Positions 1-29,625 of a stretch of DNA of 64,000 nucleotides are shown piece after piece. The notes under the pieces are model-generated. The model was given only the letters and a program-made list of their open reading frames with translations, was not told where the DNA came from and made no database searches. The stretch is taken from positions 117,619,680 to 117,683,679 of the forward strand of contig NC_089240.1 of the NCBI RefSeq assembly GCF_963924675.1, given 5' to 3'. Within the stretch, counting starts at the first letter, position 1. Every line of letters begins with the position of its first letter. Source of the stretch: Phocoena phocoena. Its lineage: Eukaryota > Chordata > Mammalia > Artiodactyla > Phocoenidae. Made by a program: the position numbers and the translations under genes.

Positions 1-95
1 GCTCCACAGCAAGAGAAGCCACCACAAAGAGAAGCCCACACGCAGCAACAAAGACCCAATGCAGCCGTAAATAAATAAATAATTTTAAAAAATGG
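1..95 (+). mobile_element. Long CHR-type SINE, 3' end only
   Basis: The window opens inside a long CHR SINE. The piece resembles the terminal third of the complete copies at 55516 and 58021, with the GAGAAGCCACCACAA and GCAGCAACAAAGACCCAA segments followed by an (AAATA)n tail. The rest lies before position 1. Confidence 0.8.
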
Positions 96-174
96 TTAAG
101 ATGGTAAATTTAGTATTATGTGTTTTTTATCCCAATAACACAATAAAATAAAAATAAATAAATAATACCTTAAG

Positions 175-1535
175 ACTAGGATAAAATATTTGGAGAAGAC
201 CCATCTGATAAAGGATTGTTACCCAAAATATACTAAAAAAACAATTAAAACTCAACAATATGAAAATGAACAATCTGATAAAAAAATGGGCCAAAGACCT
301 AATAGATACCTCATTTAAGAAGATATTCAAATGGTAAGTAAGCATATGAAAATATGTTCAACATCATATGTCATTAGGGAATTGCAAATTAAGACAAAAA
401 TGAGATACCACTATACACCCATTAGAACGGCCAAAATCCAGAACACTGACAATGAATGCTGGCCAGGATATGGAGTAACAGAACTCTCATTCACTGTTTA
501 TGGGAATGCACAGTGGGTAGCTATGTTGGAGACAGCCTGGAAGCTTCTTATGAACTAAACATACTCTTACCATATGATCCAGTAATCACACTACTTGGCA
601 TTTACCAAAATGAACTGAAATCTTACGTCCACACAAAAACCTGCACATGGATGTTTACAGCAGTTTTATTTGTAATTGCCAAAACATGGAAGCACCCAAG
701 ATGTCCTCCAGTAAGTGAATGGATAAACAAACTGGTACATCTAGACAATGAAATATTATTTAGTGCAAAAAGAAATGAGCTATCAGCTAGTGGGAAGCAG
801 CCGCATAGCACAGGGAGATCAACTCGGTTCCTTGTAACCACCTAGAGGGGTAGGATAGGGAGGGAGGGTGGGAGAGAGGGAGACGCGAAAGGGAAGAGAT
901 ATGGGAACATATGTATATGTATAACTGATTCACTTTGTTATAAAGCAGAAACTAACACACCATTGTAAAGCAATTATACTCCAATAAAGATGTTAAAAAA
1001 ATAAAAATAATAATTTGGACAAAAAAAACAAGAAATGAGCTATCAAGCCACGAAAAGACGGAGGAAACTTAAATGCATTATTACTAAGTGAAAGAAGCCA
1101 ATTTGAAAAAGCTACATATTGTATGATTTTCACTACATGACACTATGAAAAAAGGCAAAACTATGGAGACAGTAGAAAGAAGAGTGGTGACCCGGGTTGG
1201 AGGGAGGGATGAATAGGCAGAGCACAAATGATGGTTAGGGCAGTGAAATGATTCTGTATGATACTATAGTGTATAGGTCATTATACATTTGTTCAGACTC
1301 ACTGAATATGTAACACCAAGAGTGAAGCCTAATCTAAACTATGGACTTTGGGTTATAATGATGTGCCACTGGAGGTTCACTGATTATAACAAATATGCCA
1401 CTCTGGTGGGGGATAATGATTATGAGGAAGGTTGCACCTGTGTGGAGAAAGGGGTGTATGTCAACTCCATAATTTCTGTTCAATTTTGCTGTGAACTTAA
1501 AACTGCTCTAAAAAGTAAACCTTACTATTAATTAA
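175..1535 (+). mobile_element. Old LINE-1 3' portion (end of ORF2 and 3' UTR), interrupted
   Basis: Degraded L1 ORF2 C-terminal sequence and 3' UTR lie on the plus strand. Translated remnants include the typical L1 signatures for 'RYHYTPIRTAK', 'NECWPGYG' and 'EYYSAIK'-like positions, all broken by frameshifts. A younger L1 tail is inserted at 786-1030. The element lies inside the last ATP11C intron of the window, antisense to the gene. The 5' boundary near 175 is approximate. Confidence 0.75.
786..1030 (+). mobile_element. Younger LINE-1 3' end nested in an older L1
   Basis: A 245-bp, 5'-truncated L1 3' UTR (from AGCTAGTGGGAAGCAGCC to the AATAAAGATGTT end plus an A-rich tail) sits inside the older L1. 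It is flanked by an exact 15-bp target-site duplication, AGAAATGAGCTATCA, at 771-785 and 1031-1045. Confidence 0.85.
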
Positions 1536-1649
1536 AATAAGACCTGTTGGGAACAAAAAATATTATTTGATGTGGACAAGTCTAAAATTTTATTGACAGG
1601 ACTCTTATTGGGTAATATGAAACAATTATTAATTTGGATAAAAAATTAA

Positions 1650-19600
<17,951 letters not shown>

Positions 19601-22002
19601 ACTGACACACGAAAATTTGCTCACACAATGGCAGCTAAATCACAGAGAAAACGCTGCAGATTCTCACGCTACTTGTACCAACCCCTGTGATTCTTGTAAA
19701 GTTTCCCAGAACTTGGGAAGACAGCCAGTTGGGGCTGGCAAGTTTGTGTACGTCCAAGGGAAATGCCAGAAGACTTGGTCTGCTCCTTTAAGACTTTGAA
19801 GCAGCACTCTGGTGGCCTGGCCTCTATTATTAAGCCATTTGACATCTTTTTTGTTATTCTTCTCCAAAGACCTGATTTGCCTCTGTAACTTTTGATTTTG
19901 AAGTATTATCATTTTAAAACATTAGTATCTTACACCACACAGCATTTTCTCCTCATCTTGTAAATTCTTTTCTGACCCATGCCTATAATAAATGGACCAA
20001 TGTAAGATGTGAGGCTAAAAATCAAACTTTTAAGGAAAGTTCAATTGAACTTTTACTTCTAAGCAGGTAAACAGTAGTAACAGAAAGAGGTATAATCTAG
20101 GTGTTCACTGTGATACACTAACCCCCTCTCCCCCGCCCCGTAAGAGAGTATCAGTCATAACATACACTGAAGCTTCAAAAATGTGTACCGAAATATATAT
20201 AAGACCTAAGCAAAAAAAAAAAAAAAAAAAAAGACCTAAGCAGATGGTTTCTGTGGCAAAATCCCTTAGGGCTGGAAGATTTTCCTACTTTTTAGAGATC
20301 TCATAGGTAAGTGAAAATTTTATCTCACCAGCAAACAGTAATACCTAACAATGGCAAGGGAAAGAACCACTGGCTATTAGGGTGAAAAATGTCTTTTTCA
20401 ATATAAGAGATAAATTCTCAGCCAAAAATCTTTCTAGGTCATCAGAGAATTTTTATTACAGTATAAGAAGAGATAAACTCTGGCTAGAACAAAAGATATA
20501 TTGTAAAAGAGGTGCCTGATGTCCTGAACAGAGTTTTATCTCCCATTTTAGTGATAGCACCGTTATTACAAAAGTGACGGTGAGTAAGTGAGTAAAAGTG
20601 AATAAGTTTCCTAGAAAGGTCTAGCAGTTCAAATATATGCTGGAGCATGTCCACTGAAGCCAATGAATCCATTTTTTTCCCCCCGGAATTGTTAAACATC
20701 ACACAGAAAGCAAACTAGCTAGAAAAAAATGTCCAAGTTATGATTAGTTTAAATAGCACATCCAGACTATACCTGTTTTTTTTAAAAATATCCCCAACAA
20801 AAGAGGTAGGTAAAAAACAAGTTTCCATTGTGAAACATGGCTGAGTTGAATAAGCAAAGAAAACAAGGGGGAGGGGCCTCACAAAAGGTAGCCACTTCTT
20901 CAGTGAAACATTTCTACCCTTCCATTCAACCACAACGTGGCCAACTTCTTGGCTCAAATTACTATGTCCTAAAGAAAAGTCTGTCCTTGAAAAAGGCATC
21001 CTCTCTATAGGTGAAGGCTTTTAGGGCAAGGTTTGGAGGGAACAGGAGAAGCAATAAAGACATGACCCTGGGAAATACTATTGATACCTATATTTTCTTC
21101 AATGTGAGACCCGGGGAACCTCAATTTCCTTAACAGTTAAAAAAAAAAAAAAAAGGTCAAGTAACTTAAAAGACTGCCTATAGTAGGATTAACAAAACAC
21201 CCAGAGATCACTTTAAAGGACTTGAAAGACTATTCATTCAGGTGGCTTGCTGACAGTAGCCAACTACGTGAATATTAAAACTCCAGGAATTGGGCTAGCA
21301 CAGAACCAGGCAATGGCCTCACATAATTCAAGTGTACATATTTTATTTAAAGCAAGAAAGTTTCTGGCTCTACAGAAGAGGCATACCCAATTCTGATGCT
21401 ACTCTTATCCAAGGGGGCAGGTTGAGTTATGGTCCATTGACAGAGAGCACTTGGTGTTGAAAACACCGTTCACGAAGAGGACCAGGGTTGGCCAGGAAGG
21501 CTGACGGGTGGTGTGTCTGGAAGCAAGTGAGGGCCACTCAAAGAGTCCCCTGAAGGCTGTTGTCCATAACATATGCCATTAGTCCTTTGGAACTGGTGAT
21601 CTGACACCATGTGAGTAAAATTAGGAATTCATTTCTCCCTTTGTGGCAGAGCACATGGTCATTTGGGAACTGTACTGGAATTATTTACATTGTTTCTAAA
21701 TCACACTTCTTTCCCCCCAAGGCTTTGGATTGGAAGCTGGTGTACACTATAAACACTGGGTGCTGCTATAAACTTAACAGGTAATCTGCTTGTAATTATC
21801 CCTAAAACATGCTTAAAAGAAACATTAAAAATTAGCGATATGTTTGAAGTATAATGTACAACCTTCAGAACACTGAGCACAGAAAGAAGAGCACATGAAA
21901 TAGATATTAAATAATGGCTTGTCTTGTACGTAAATAAAATTGGTTTGGTTCGCAAAATTTTAATATTTGGCCTTTGAGTACTGCCAACTAGGAATGCCAC
22001 AC
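19601..22002. other. Sequence upstream of the alternative ATP11C exon
   Basis: On the minus strand the first 200-300 bp would hold the 5' UTR and promoter of the alternative isoform. I see no CpG island and no convincing TATA box. Poly-A runs lie at 20213-20230 (TSD-bounded, see findings) and about 21139-21155. No other gene or named repeat is seen. Confidence 0.4.
20213..20230 (+). repeat. Poly(A) tract flanked by a target-site duplication
   Basis: A run of A is flanked by exact 12-bp copies of AAGACCTAAGCA at 20201-20212 and 20231-20242. This looks like an extreme 5' truncation of a retrotransposon, leaving only the tail. Confidence 0.7.
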
Positions 22003-22018
22003 AAAGATGGACTAACAA

Positions 22019-22112
22019 GGACTTCCTTGGTGGTCCAGTGGTTAAGACTCTGCACTTCCACTGCAGGGGGCATGGGCTCCATCCCCCGTGGGGGAACTAA
22101 GATCCCATGTAA
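22019..22112 (+). mobile_element. CHR-type SINE, short old form, 3'-shortened
   Basis: The GGACTTCCTTGGTGGTCCAG head and the B-box area are present, ending at GATCCCATGT without the usual A-rich tail. The TSD AAAGATGGACTAA lies at 22003-22015 and 22113-22125. Confidence 0.9.
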
Positions 22113-22125
22113 AAAGATGGACTAA

Positions 22126-22626
22126 AAAGAATATCAGAATACCCCATTCACTGTTTCAAACACTGCATTACATGGAACAAGTTAACAATGAGGTTCCTTA
22201 GAGAAGTGGGGAAGGCTGTTCCTTACCCCTCCTGCTGGCTGTTCACAACAAATATTCATAAAACAAATGCTCTAAGAAGTCGTGTAGTAAAGAAACCTCT
22301 TTATCTTTGTGTAAGTCAGCATCTCCCATAGAACTCTTTTTCAACCCAAGGAAGATCCAGTGACATCAGATTCTGTAAAACATGGTTGGGCAATGCTACT
22401 CTGATATATTTCTTACCCCACCACAATCAGCTATAGTGGCAAAGCATTTAAGGGTATAAGGTGAGATAATTGTTAAATTTGTGACAATTTCTCTCCCTGT
22501 ATGCCAAAAATAGATAAGGAAAATTAAGTGTTTGGCCATGATCCCAGGTGTGTGCTTTTGCTTCTAAGGCTTAATTATGAGAAGCAAGAGACTAGGAGAT
22601 CTTTGTTCTAATTGCCTTCTACTACA

Positions 22627-22665
<39 letters not shown>

Positions 22666-24794
22666 CGTGCACGTGCGCGCACGCGCGTGTTGGGGGAAGT
22701 CCCAGAATTGGTTTCTTCATAGGTAACTTGAGGAGAGCTTGACTAAATTATCTGATCTGAGAGGCTGCAGGGGAATTGGGGGCCAGATCTTCTTCTAGCA
22801 ATAAAATTTGAAATGTGGTTTTGGTTGCTGTATCATTCGCCACCTGTTTCAGCCTGGACCTAAAAACAAAAAACAAACAAAAAAAGAACCCTCCCCCCCA
22901 AAACCCAAAACAAACAAACCAAACCAAACAAACAACAAAAAAAAACCCAAAAAACCAAACAACTGTTCAAGGGTCAGGGAGAGATTACCTGTTTGAGGAT
23001 AAAGAATAATTTATAAATCAATACACATGAGAAGATAATATATTCAGGATGAAATTTATTTATAGGCTTCAAAGTAGACAAGAAGGGACAAATAAAAGAA
23101 ACATTATGAAAAATTACGAAGACCAGGGAAAGGCTTCAGGGTGCTAATTTTGGTACACCAGAAGGTACATTGGCTCTTTGGGGCTTTAAGGATGCCCATT
23201 TAAAGCACCACAGTGTCAATTTATTTAATGGTAACGTTTAGATGTGAAAAAATAAATGCCTTCTCAAATGTGCCTGTCACCCAAGGGAAATAGTTTATTC
23301 CTCTGCCGGCACCCAAGGTACAAACAACTTCAAGTTAAAACAGGTTAGGATTAACTGCCACAAGTGTAATTAAAAAAAATAATGAACCACTTAGAATTAC
23401 AAATTTTAGTTGTACAAAAGGGTTTTGATATAAAATGAAACACGCAGTGATTTAAAACCACTTGAAAGAATTTTTATTAAAGCAGACACATTCAAAATGT
23501 ATGACTTCTCAAAAACAAACACTACTCACACTAAGGTCATATCACCCCCAAACCAAACAATTTTTTTGTTTTGTTTTTTACCAAATAGGACAAACAATAG
23601 TTTGAGATTCTATTCAAGTATATGATGGAAAATAGCAATGGGATATTTCCAAAACACACATAGGGGGTATCTAGAACAATTATAAGAATGTACAGCCAAC
23701 ATTAAAATTACCTGGCAAGCTCTGAACAGGAAAAATGCTTTCAGCTAAATCATGAAACAGCATAGCAGTTGTAGCGTTAAGCAACTGAGTCAGTGGAACA
23801 CAAGCTGATTAGTCATGACCAGTACTGGATAATTAAATGTTTGCAAAGACTCAATTCTCCTGACTGCAATGCATTTCATTCTACTTCATGTTATTATTAA
23901 AGGCATGTATGTATGCAAATGTGTTAATGTGTTTCTGAGTCCATTCTTACTCTACTTTGTGAACTCGGATATGATATAAAACTTTCTAAATGTTGACAAT
24001 CAGAAAATAATCACAGCATTAGTTAAGGGTAGAAAAATGGCAGAAACTGAAAGAATGGAGATGGCCCTCGAAGGCTGGAAATTAAAGTGCACTTGCATTT
24101 TTAAGCATTATTAATGAGGGCCAACTATGGTGGACTGATGACTATGGATGGGTGGGAATGATCTGAGTATTCCAAGATATTCTGCTTACATCCCTGTTTG
24201 GTTCTGAGCCATTTGCTATAGTCTCTGCCCAAGGCCAAAAGCAAGCAGGTACATCTACTCCCTGGGAGGAGGTGCTAAACTTTAAAGAAGAAAAAAGGCA
24301 AATGAAAAGGCAAAGGAGAAAAGTACAAATGTGTCAAACTGAAAGAAAATTAGTTGTGATGAGAACATTCTGCCATAAGACTGCATGCGGCTTCCTCATC
24401 ATTCTCAATACAACTCTCAAAAGACACCTCCAAAGAAGAACTTTTAAGCAACACATATATTCTAGAAGGAAGAAATTTCTTTAAATGTCAGATTAGTCCT
24501 TTAGACCTCATCTTCGATCCTAAAGAATGATGGCAAGAGGAAAAGGTGGGATTCTCCTAATACTTGCAAGCCTTTCTTAGAAGGCAATGTACCAGAATGA
24601 TGTTGGACACAGATTTTGTGGATTTAGAATCCAATTCAATCCAGTGTGCCTTTGAGCTTCACTACAATTTTTCATAATGTTGAGCATCAATGTGATGAGG
24701 TATCAAAGAACGAGATGTTCACTGCAAATAAGGGGTGGTTCATTCATGCATTTCAAAGATGAACTCCTTCTCAGATGGCTAGGCTTTAAAACAG
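22126..24794. other. No gene; simple repeats only
   Basis: Contains the TG/GC alternating repeat (22630-22690) and an A/C-rich low-complexity block at about 22857-22965 that yields spurious lysine/proline/asparagine-rich open frames. The remainder is unassigned AT-rich sequence. Confidence 0.5.
22630..22690. repeat. (TG)n continuing into (GC/GT)n alternating tract
   Basis: About 31 bp of GT repeats run into a G/C-rich part (GCGTGCGTGCACGTGCGCGC and on), with strict purine-pyrimidine alternation over roughly 60 bp. Confidence 0.95.
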
Positions 24795-25465
24795 ATATGG
24801 AAAATAAAAAGTATTGATGAGGATGTAAAGAAAATGAAATCCTCGTACTGGTAGGAATGCAAAATAGCTCAGCCTTGGTGGAAAACATTTTGGTGGTTTA
24901 CTAGAAAACTAAGCAAATAATTACTATATGAGCCAGCAATTTTATTCCTACCTATACAGCCAAAAGAACTGGAAACCAGTGTTGAAACAAAAACTTGTGC
25001 ATTAATGTTCATAGCAGCATTATTTACATAGCCAAAATGAGGGAACAACCCAAATGTCCAACAACTGATAAATGGGTAAACAAAATGGAATACTGCAGAA
25101 TATTACTCAGCCATAAAAAGGAATGAAGTACTGATACATGCTACAACATAGGTGAACCTCAAAACATTACGTTAAATGAGAAGCTAGACACAAAAGGTCA
25201 CATATTGTAGGATTTCATTTATATGAAATATTCAGAATAGGTAAATCTATTAAAATAAAAAGGAGATTGGTGGTTGCCAGGAGCTGGGGAGAGGGTAGAG
25301 ATGGGGAGTAACTACTTAACAGGTATGGAGCTTCCTTTTGGAGTGATGAAAATGTTATGGACCACAACAGAGTTGATGGTTTCACACCATGTGATGCACT
25401 AAATGCCACTGAATCATTCACTTTAACATGGTTAATTCTGTTACGCAAACTTCACCTCAAAAACA
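24795..25465 (+). mobile_element. LINE-1 (L1M type) 3' portion
   Basis: ORF2 end and 3' UTR: CCAAATGTCCAACAACTGAT, ATTACTCAGCCATAAAAAGG, GGTTGCCAGGAGCTGGGGAG. Same family type as the copy at 1650-2335. Confidence 0.8.
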
Positions 25466-25504
25466 AAAGTTAACACGCTTGCTTTGTAGCAGGTCACAAG
25501 GCTT

Positions 25505-25690
25505 AGTATGATATTTATTAAGTCCCTACTATGTGCAAGACACTGGAGATAGAGTGATGAATAAATAGAAACAGTCCTTGCCTTCATGAAGCGTACAGTG
25601 TAGTGAGGGAGACAAGATATTAATCAAGTACTTATACAAATCAGCTAAGTGCCAAGAATGAGGGCTGTGTAGTATTCTGAGAGCTGACCC
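25505..25690 (-). repeat. LINE-2 3' end
   Basis: TATTAAGTCCCTACTATGTG, then ACAGTCCTTGCCTTCATGAA and GTGTAGTGAGGGAGACAAG, the minus-strand L2 signature. Confidence 0.65.
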
Positions 25691-25714
25691 AGCCATGACC
25701 ACACAACAACCACA

Positions 25715-26070
25715 TACAGCACAAGCCTGACGATATTGCTCCTCTAGTCCCTGCTTTAATAAGTTTCCCCCTGACATTAAAACTGAAAACTAAAATCCTT
25801 CCTCTGACCTGCAGAGGTCTTGCACAGTCAGGTCTTCTCCTCCCACTTCTCCAACCTCTCCTGAAGACTCTCCTCCTTGCTTACTCTGTTACAGCCCATT
25901 GGTCCTCTTTCCATCCCAGGTGAGCTCCAGGTGCCTTCCTGCCCCTGGGCTTCTACTCCATTGCTTCCCTCCACTGGAATACTCTTCCCTCTTCTCTTTA
26001 CCTTCTGGTAACCACCCTTCAGATCTCTCAACTGTCACTTCCTCACTAAAGGCTTCCCGATGGCAACTCA
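25715..26070 (+). repeat. LINE-2 3' region
   Basis: Plus-strand L2: TAAAATCCTTCCTCTGACCT, CTTCCCTCCACTGGAATACT, TCTCAACTGTCACTTCCTCA and GGCTTCCCGATGGC. The open frames on either strand here are artefacts of it. Confidence 0.65.
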
Positions 26071-26875
26071 AATCAAGAGAGACCAATAACCCGTTATCCG
26101 AAATCTGTGTCTGCTACAGGGAATTTACAATGAGCAAAGCAAAACAAGAAATCTCAATTCAACTTTTCGAAAAGCCATTAACTCCAAGTCTCCCGAAAAT
26201 TCTCCTCAAACATTCCTGTCAACATTTAACCAAAGAAATCCTTTATGAGTTCCCTGACTTTGCATAAAGTGAATTTTTTAAACTTCTGATTAGTTGCAGT
26301 AAAAACAAGGCAGTTATTATGACAATAAGAACCTTGTATAGTCTACTGACACTAACTCATTAAACATAATTTAATGCGACTGGTTATTGTGAAGCCTTGT
26401 TAATTGATTTATATACACTTCAGACCATTTTATCCTGAGCAGTATTCAGATTAATCATTTCCCGTTGATTAAATAGTTGAGTAAAAATGGTGGTTATGGT
26501 CATTTCTATTAAATAAAAAAACCTCAGGCATCAGTCCAGAAATATAATCCTCAACGTAATGTTTCTGTGAAGAAATCAGGTGAGATTTATATTACTTTGA
26601 CTTCCATGAATATAACCTGCTATAGCATACAAGGACAAGTTGAAAAGGTTTTCAAGAAGGCCCATCACCCAGCTAGTGTGCACTATGGAAAGAGGCTAGG
26701 AACACGGCAAACACAATTCAAAGCAGCCAGCCACGCGCTGTTCTCTTCTCAAGTCTATCTCATTTAATAATCACAAAGTGGGGCAACGCATTTTGTACAG
26801 CGCTGATTTCTCTGCAATCAGAGCAGAGGAATATCACCGACCTGTAGAAAGTTCCACACAAAAAAGACTCTGCTA
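26071..26875. other. No feature recognised
   Basis: AT-rich unique sequence. Nothing I can support. Confidence 0.5.
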
Positions 26876-26993
26876 GGGAATTCCCTGGCTGTCCAGTGGT
26901 TAGAACTTAGTGCTGTCACTGCTGTGGGCCCGGGTTCAATCCCTGGTCGGGGAACTAAGATCCCGCAAGCCGTACAGTGCGGCCAAAAAAAAC
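26876..26993 (+). mobile_element. CHR-type SINE, short form
   Basis: GGGAATTCCCTGGCTGTCCA head, B box CGGGTTCAATCCC, short A tail. TSD AGACTCTGCTA / AGGCTCTGCTA at 26865-26875 and 26994-27004. Confidence 0.92.
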
Positions 26994-27004
26994 AGGCTCT
27001 GCTA

Positions 27005-29397
27005 AAGCTGTCAAAGGACATTTAAACAATATAACATTACTCCTGTATTTTCTGGAAGTGAAAATAAATGGCATTTTTAAAATAACATCTCAATGATTAA
27101 CAGATACTATTTATTTGTACACACATTTGATATAACAGTAACGACACTTGCACAAAGTGTTTACTAACAAATGAGTAAAACGATAGCATGTAATCAGCAT
27201 CACTATTTCTTGGATCACAGCTTCCAGTCTTAAAGAGCACTATGGGGAAATCAACACAAAATTGAGATACCCCACTCCAAGTGGAAAATGAGACTCATTT
27301 TTTCTTCCCTGGTAGTTTTCACCCACACCACTAAATGTTTATAAATTTGAAATGCCAGTTCATGACTTAAGTCTAATCCCTACTAAGATCAAGTTGGTCA
27401 CAGCAAACACCTCCTGCTCCGAGAGACCCTCCCAAAGGGTGGGGTGTGTTAGGGAAGGAGGGCTGTAGGTTGAAATGGCTACCGGTACAACGGGCTGGGG
27501 AAGAAAGTGATTTGTTCAAATGCAACTCCAAATTAGAAGAATTAAACTCAACGTTCAAGAGCAGCACAGCTGTAAGGAAAATCTCTCCTTTCATCAATAT
27601 TCAAAAAACATGCAAGAGAATTTTCTCCCTTCAGTTTTTGTTATTCCTGCGCTGAGACTACAGTAAAGCTTCTGTAGAAAAACAACTCAAATACATAACA
27701 AGTGGCATATTTCAATCACAAAAACTGCCGCTTACCAAAATTTTTAGCTTCCCTGATAGTAGAAAAGGCAAAAAAATTTTTAATGAGGTTTAAAAATATT
27801 TTATACACAGACCATTTTGCAATGGAGCTGACAAATAATGAAACCTAGTAAGATGATTTTTTTTTTTTAAAGTGCTGATTTCCCTAGGGAATATCCTTCT
27901 TTCCTCCTAGTTCCCCTAGCTAACTATGTTCCTGGGACTGGGAAATCTCAGGTTATAACTCAAAGAAGAGGAGCCCATGGCTCACCAGGCCCCCACATAT
28001 CTTGCCTTGTCCAGGGTGCATGAGTGGGTTTTAAGCTCCATACCCTCTACCTGCCCTCCAAGGTTACCAATCTTGCCCTTGCCACCCTGCCACCCAACAA
28101 CTCTCCCCGCCTTCTTTCACTCTTTCACCTTTTGCCATTGTGAGAGACCATCAGTTGGCAAGCAGGGGCAGACTGGAGTAAAGCTCAATCACTTAGCTCC
28201 TTTTTCCTGTACTCCACCTCTCACTGACCTCTGAGCTAGGGCTGCACCTCAGTTCCTGAGATACAATCTCATGGATTGACAGAAAGAAGTAGGACATAAG
28301 TGAAGGAAGCACAGAAACACATTTGCAGCACGCTGCTAAGTAAACAGAAGGAGGAAGGAAGAATAGCAGTTGCTGAAATGCAGAGGCTGACTAGGGCCAG
28401 GTAGAGTTAGTTAGTCTAGGAAGAGTTCCAGATTAACACATGTCCAAGCCTTGGGTAATTTTGGCCTCTTCTAATCCAGAATATGATCCAAATCACTAAA
28501 AAAACCTACTGTGTATGTCACATGTGCCATGCTCCACAGCTAGAATTTGGATACAATGACAAAAGAGAATTTTATTTTCAGTTATACACTGTGCTTGGTT
28601 TCAGGGCTTCTCTAACGCAGCCTGACCTTGTCTACACATTCTAACTGCATTTTCTACTACTAGTCCCCCCCGGCAAGAAGGCTCTGCTCTCAGCAAGCTG
28701 GTATCCCTCCTCATTTTCTCTCTAAGTATCCCAGTTTATCCCCAACTGCTGCTCTCCTGGACTGGAATTATCTGCATCAATCTCCCTGAAAAGTAAACTG
28801 AAGGTTCAACTATGCCACATTCAGCAACCTAATCTGAGACCCTGTAACATATGAAGGGCTGTAGATACATAAAACTGACAAACCTTTACAAATTGACTTT
28901 CCTCTCAAGGCGATTAGCCAGTGATTCTTGGAGCTCCGTGTCTCTTCACTTAGTATACATTTGGGACTTGCTTCCTCAATAAAGATAAGCAACACCTCAG
29001 TGTACATTATAAGCAGATGAAGAATTCTATAGCTGGATAGATGGAAGGATGGATGGATGGATGGATGGATGGAGTGACGGAAGGATTATGGACAAACAGC
29101 TATTGCACACTCATCTGATTAAACCAGCATGGCTCCAAAATCAGAATATCATTTACAGCCATTTGAGATTACCAGGGATCATTAAGTGATGACCTGAGAT
29201 GAGAATAAAGTTTGATCAAGGCTAGTGTCTCAAAGTTTAACTGTATTATAAATATCTTCTAATGCGTATATTTTTGATGCTCAAAAATCAGAGGCACTCT
29301 GACATCTGCCATTCTAATGGCCTTCTTTCAGAGACCCTGGCAATTACCAGGTTGTTTCAAAGTGGTCATACAAGAGATGGTGAGGAAGAGGAGAATA
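27005..29397. other. No gene; one tetranucleotide repeat
   Basis: Unassigned unique sequence. (GGAT)n occupies about 29041-29072. The 85-codon frame at 27977-28234 is proline-rich by composition and unrecognised. Confidence 0.5.
29041..29072. repeat. (GGAT)n microsatellite
   Basis: Tandem GGAT/GATG units, about seven copies with one imperfect unit at the left edge. Confidence 0.9.
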
Positions 29398-29625
29398 CTG
29401 GCTGAGTGCGTTGGTTCTGGAGCCAGATGTCTGGGTTCAAATCCTGGTTCTGCCACTTACTACACCTAAGTGACCTTGGCCAATTTCCTTAACTACATTA
29501 AGTCTCAGTTTCCCTATCTGTATAAATAAGGATGACGCTGATGATGACTTACAAGGCAGTTGTGAGGCAGTGCCTTCATACAGTAAATACTCAAAAAATG
29601 TTAGCTGCTTTCATATAGCACAGTG
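29398..29625 (-). repeat. MIR SINE
   Basis: Minus-strand MIR: TCTGGAGCCAGATGTCTGGG, TGGTTCTGCCACTTACTACA, CAGTTTCCCTATCTGTATAA. Confidence 0.8.

Noticed and set aside
21139..21155. Second poly-A run as another tail-only insertion
   Set aside because: No matching direct repeats flank it, unlike 20201-20242.
22808..23009. Lysine/proline/asparagine-rich open frames
   Set aside because: They arise from an A/C low-complexity tract.
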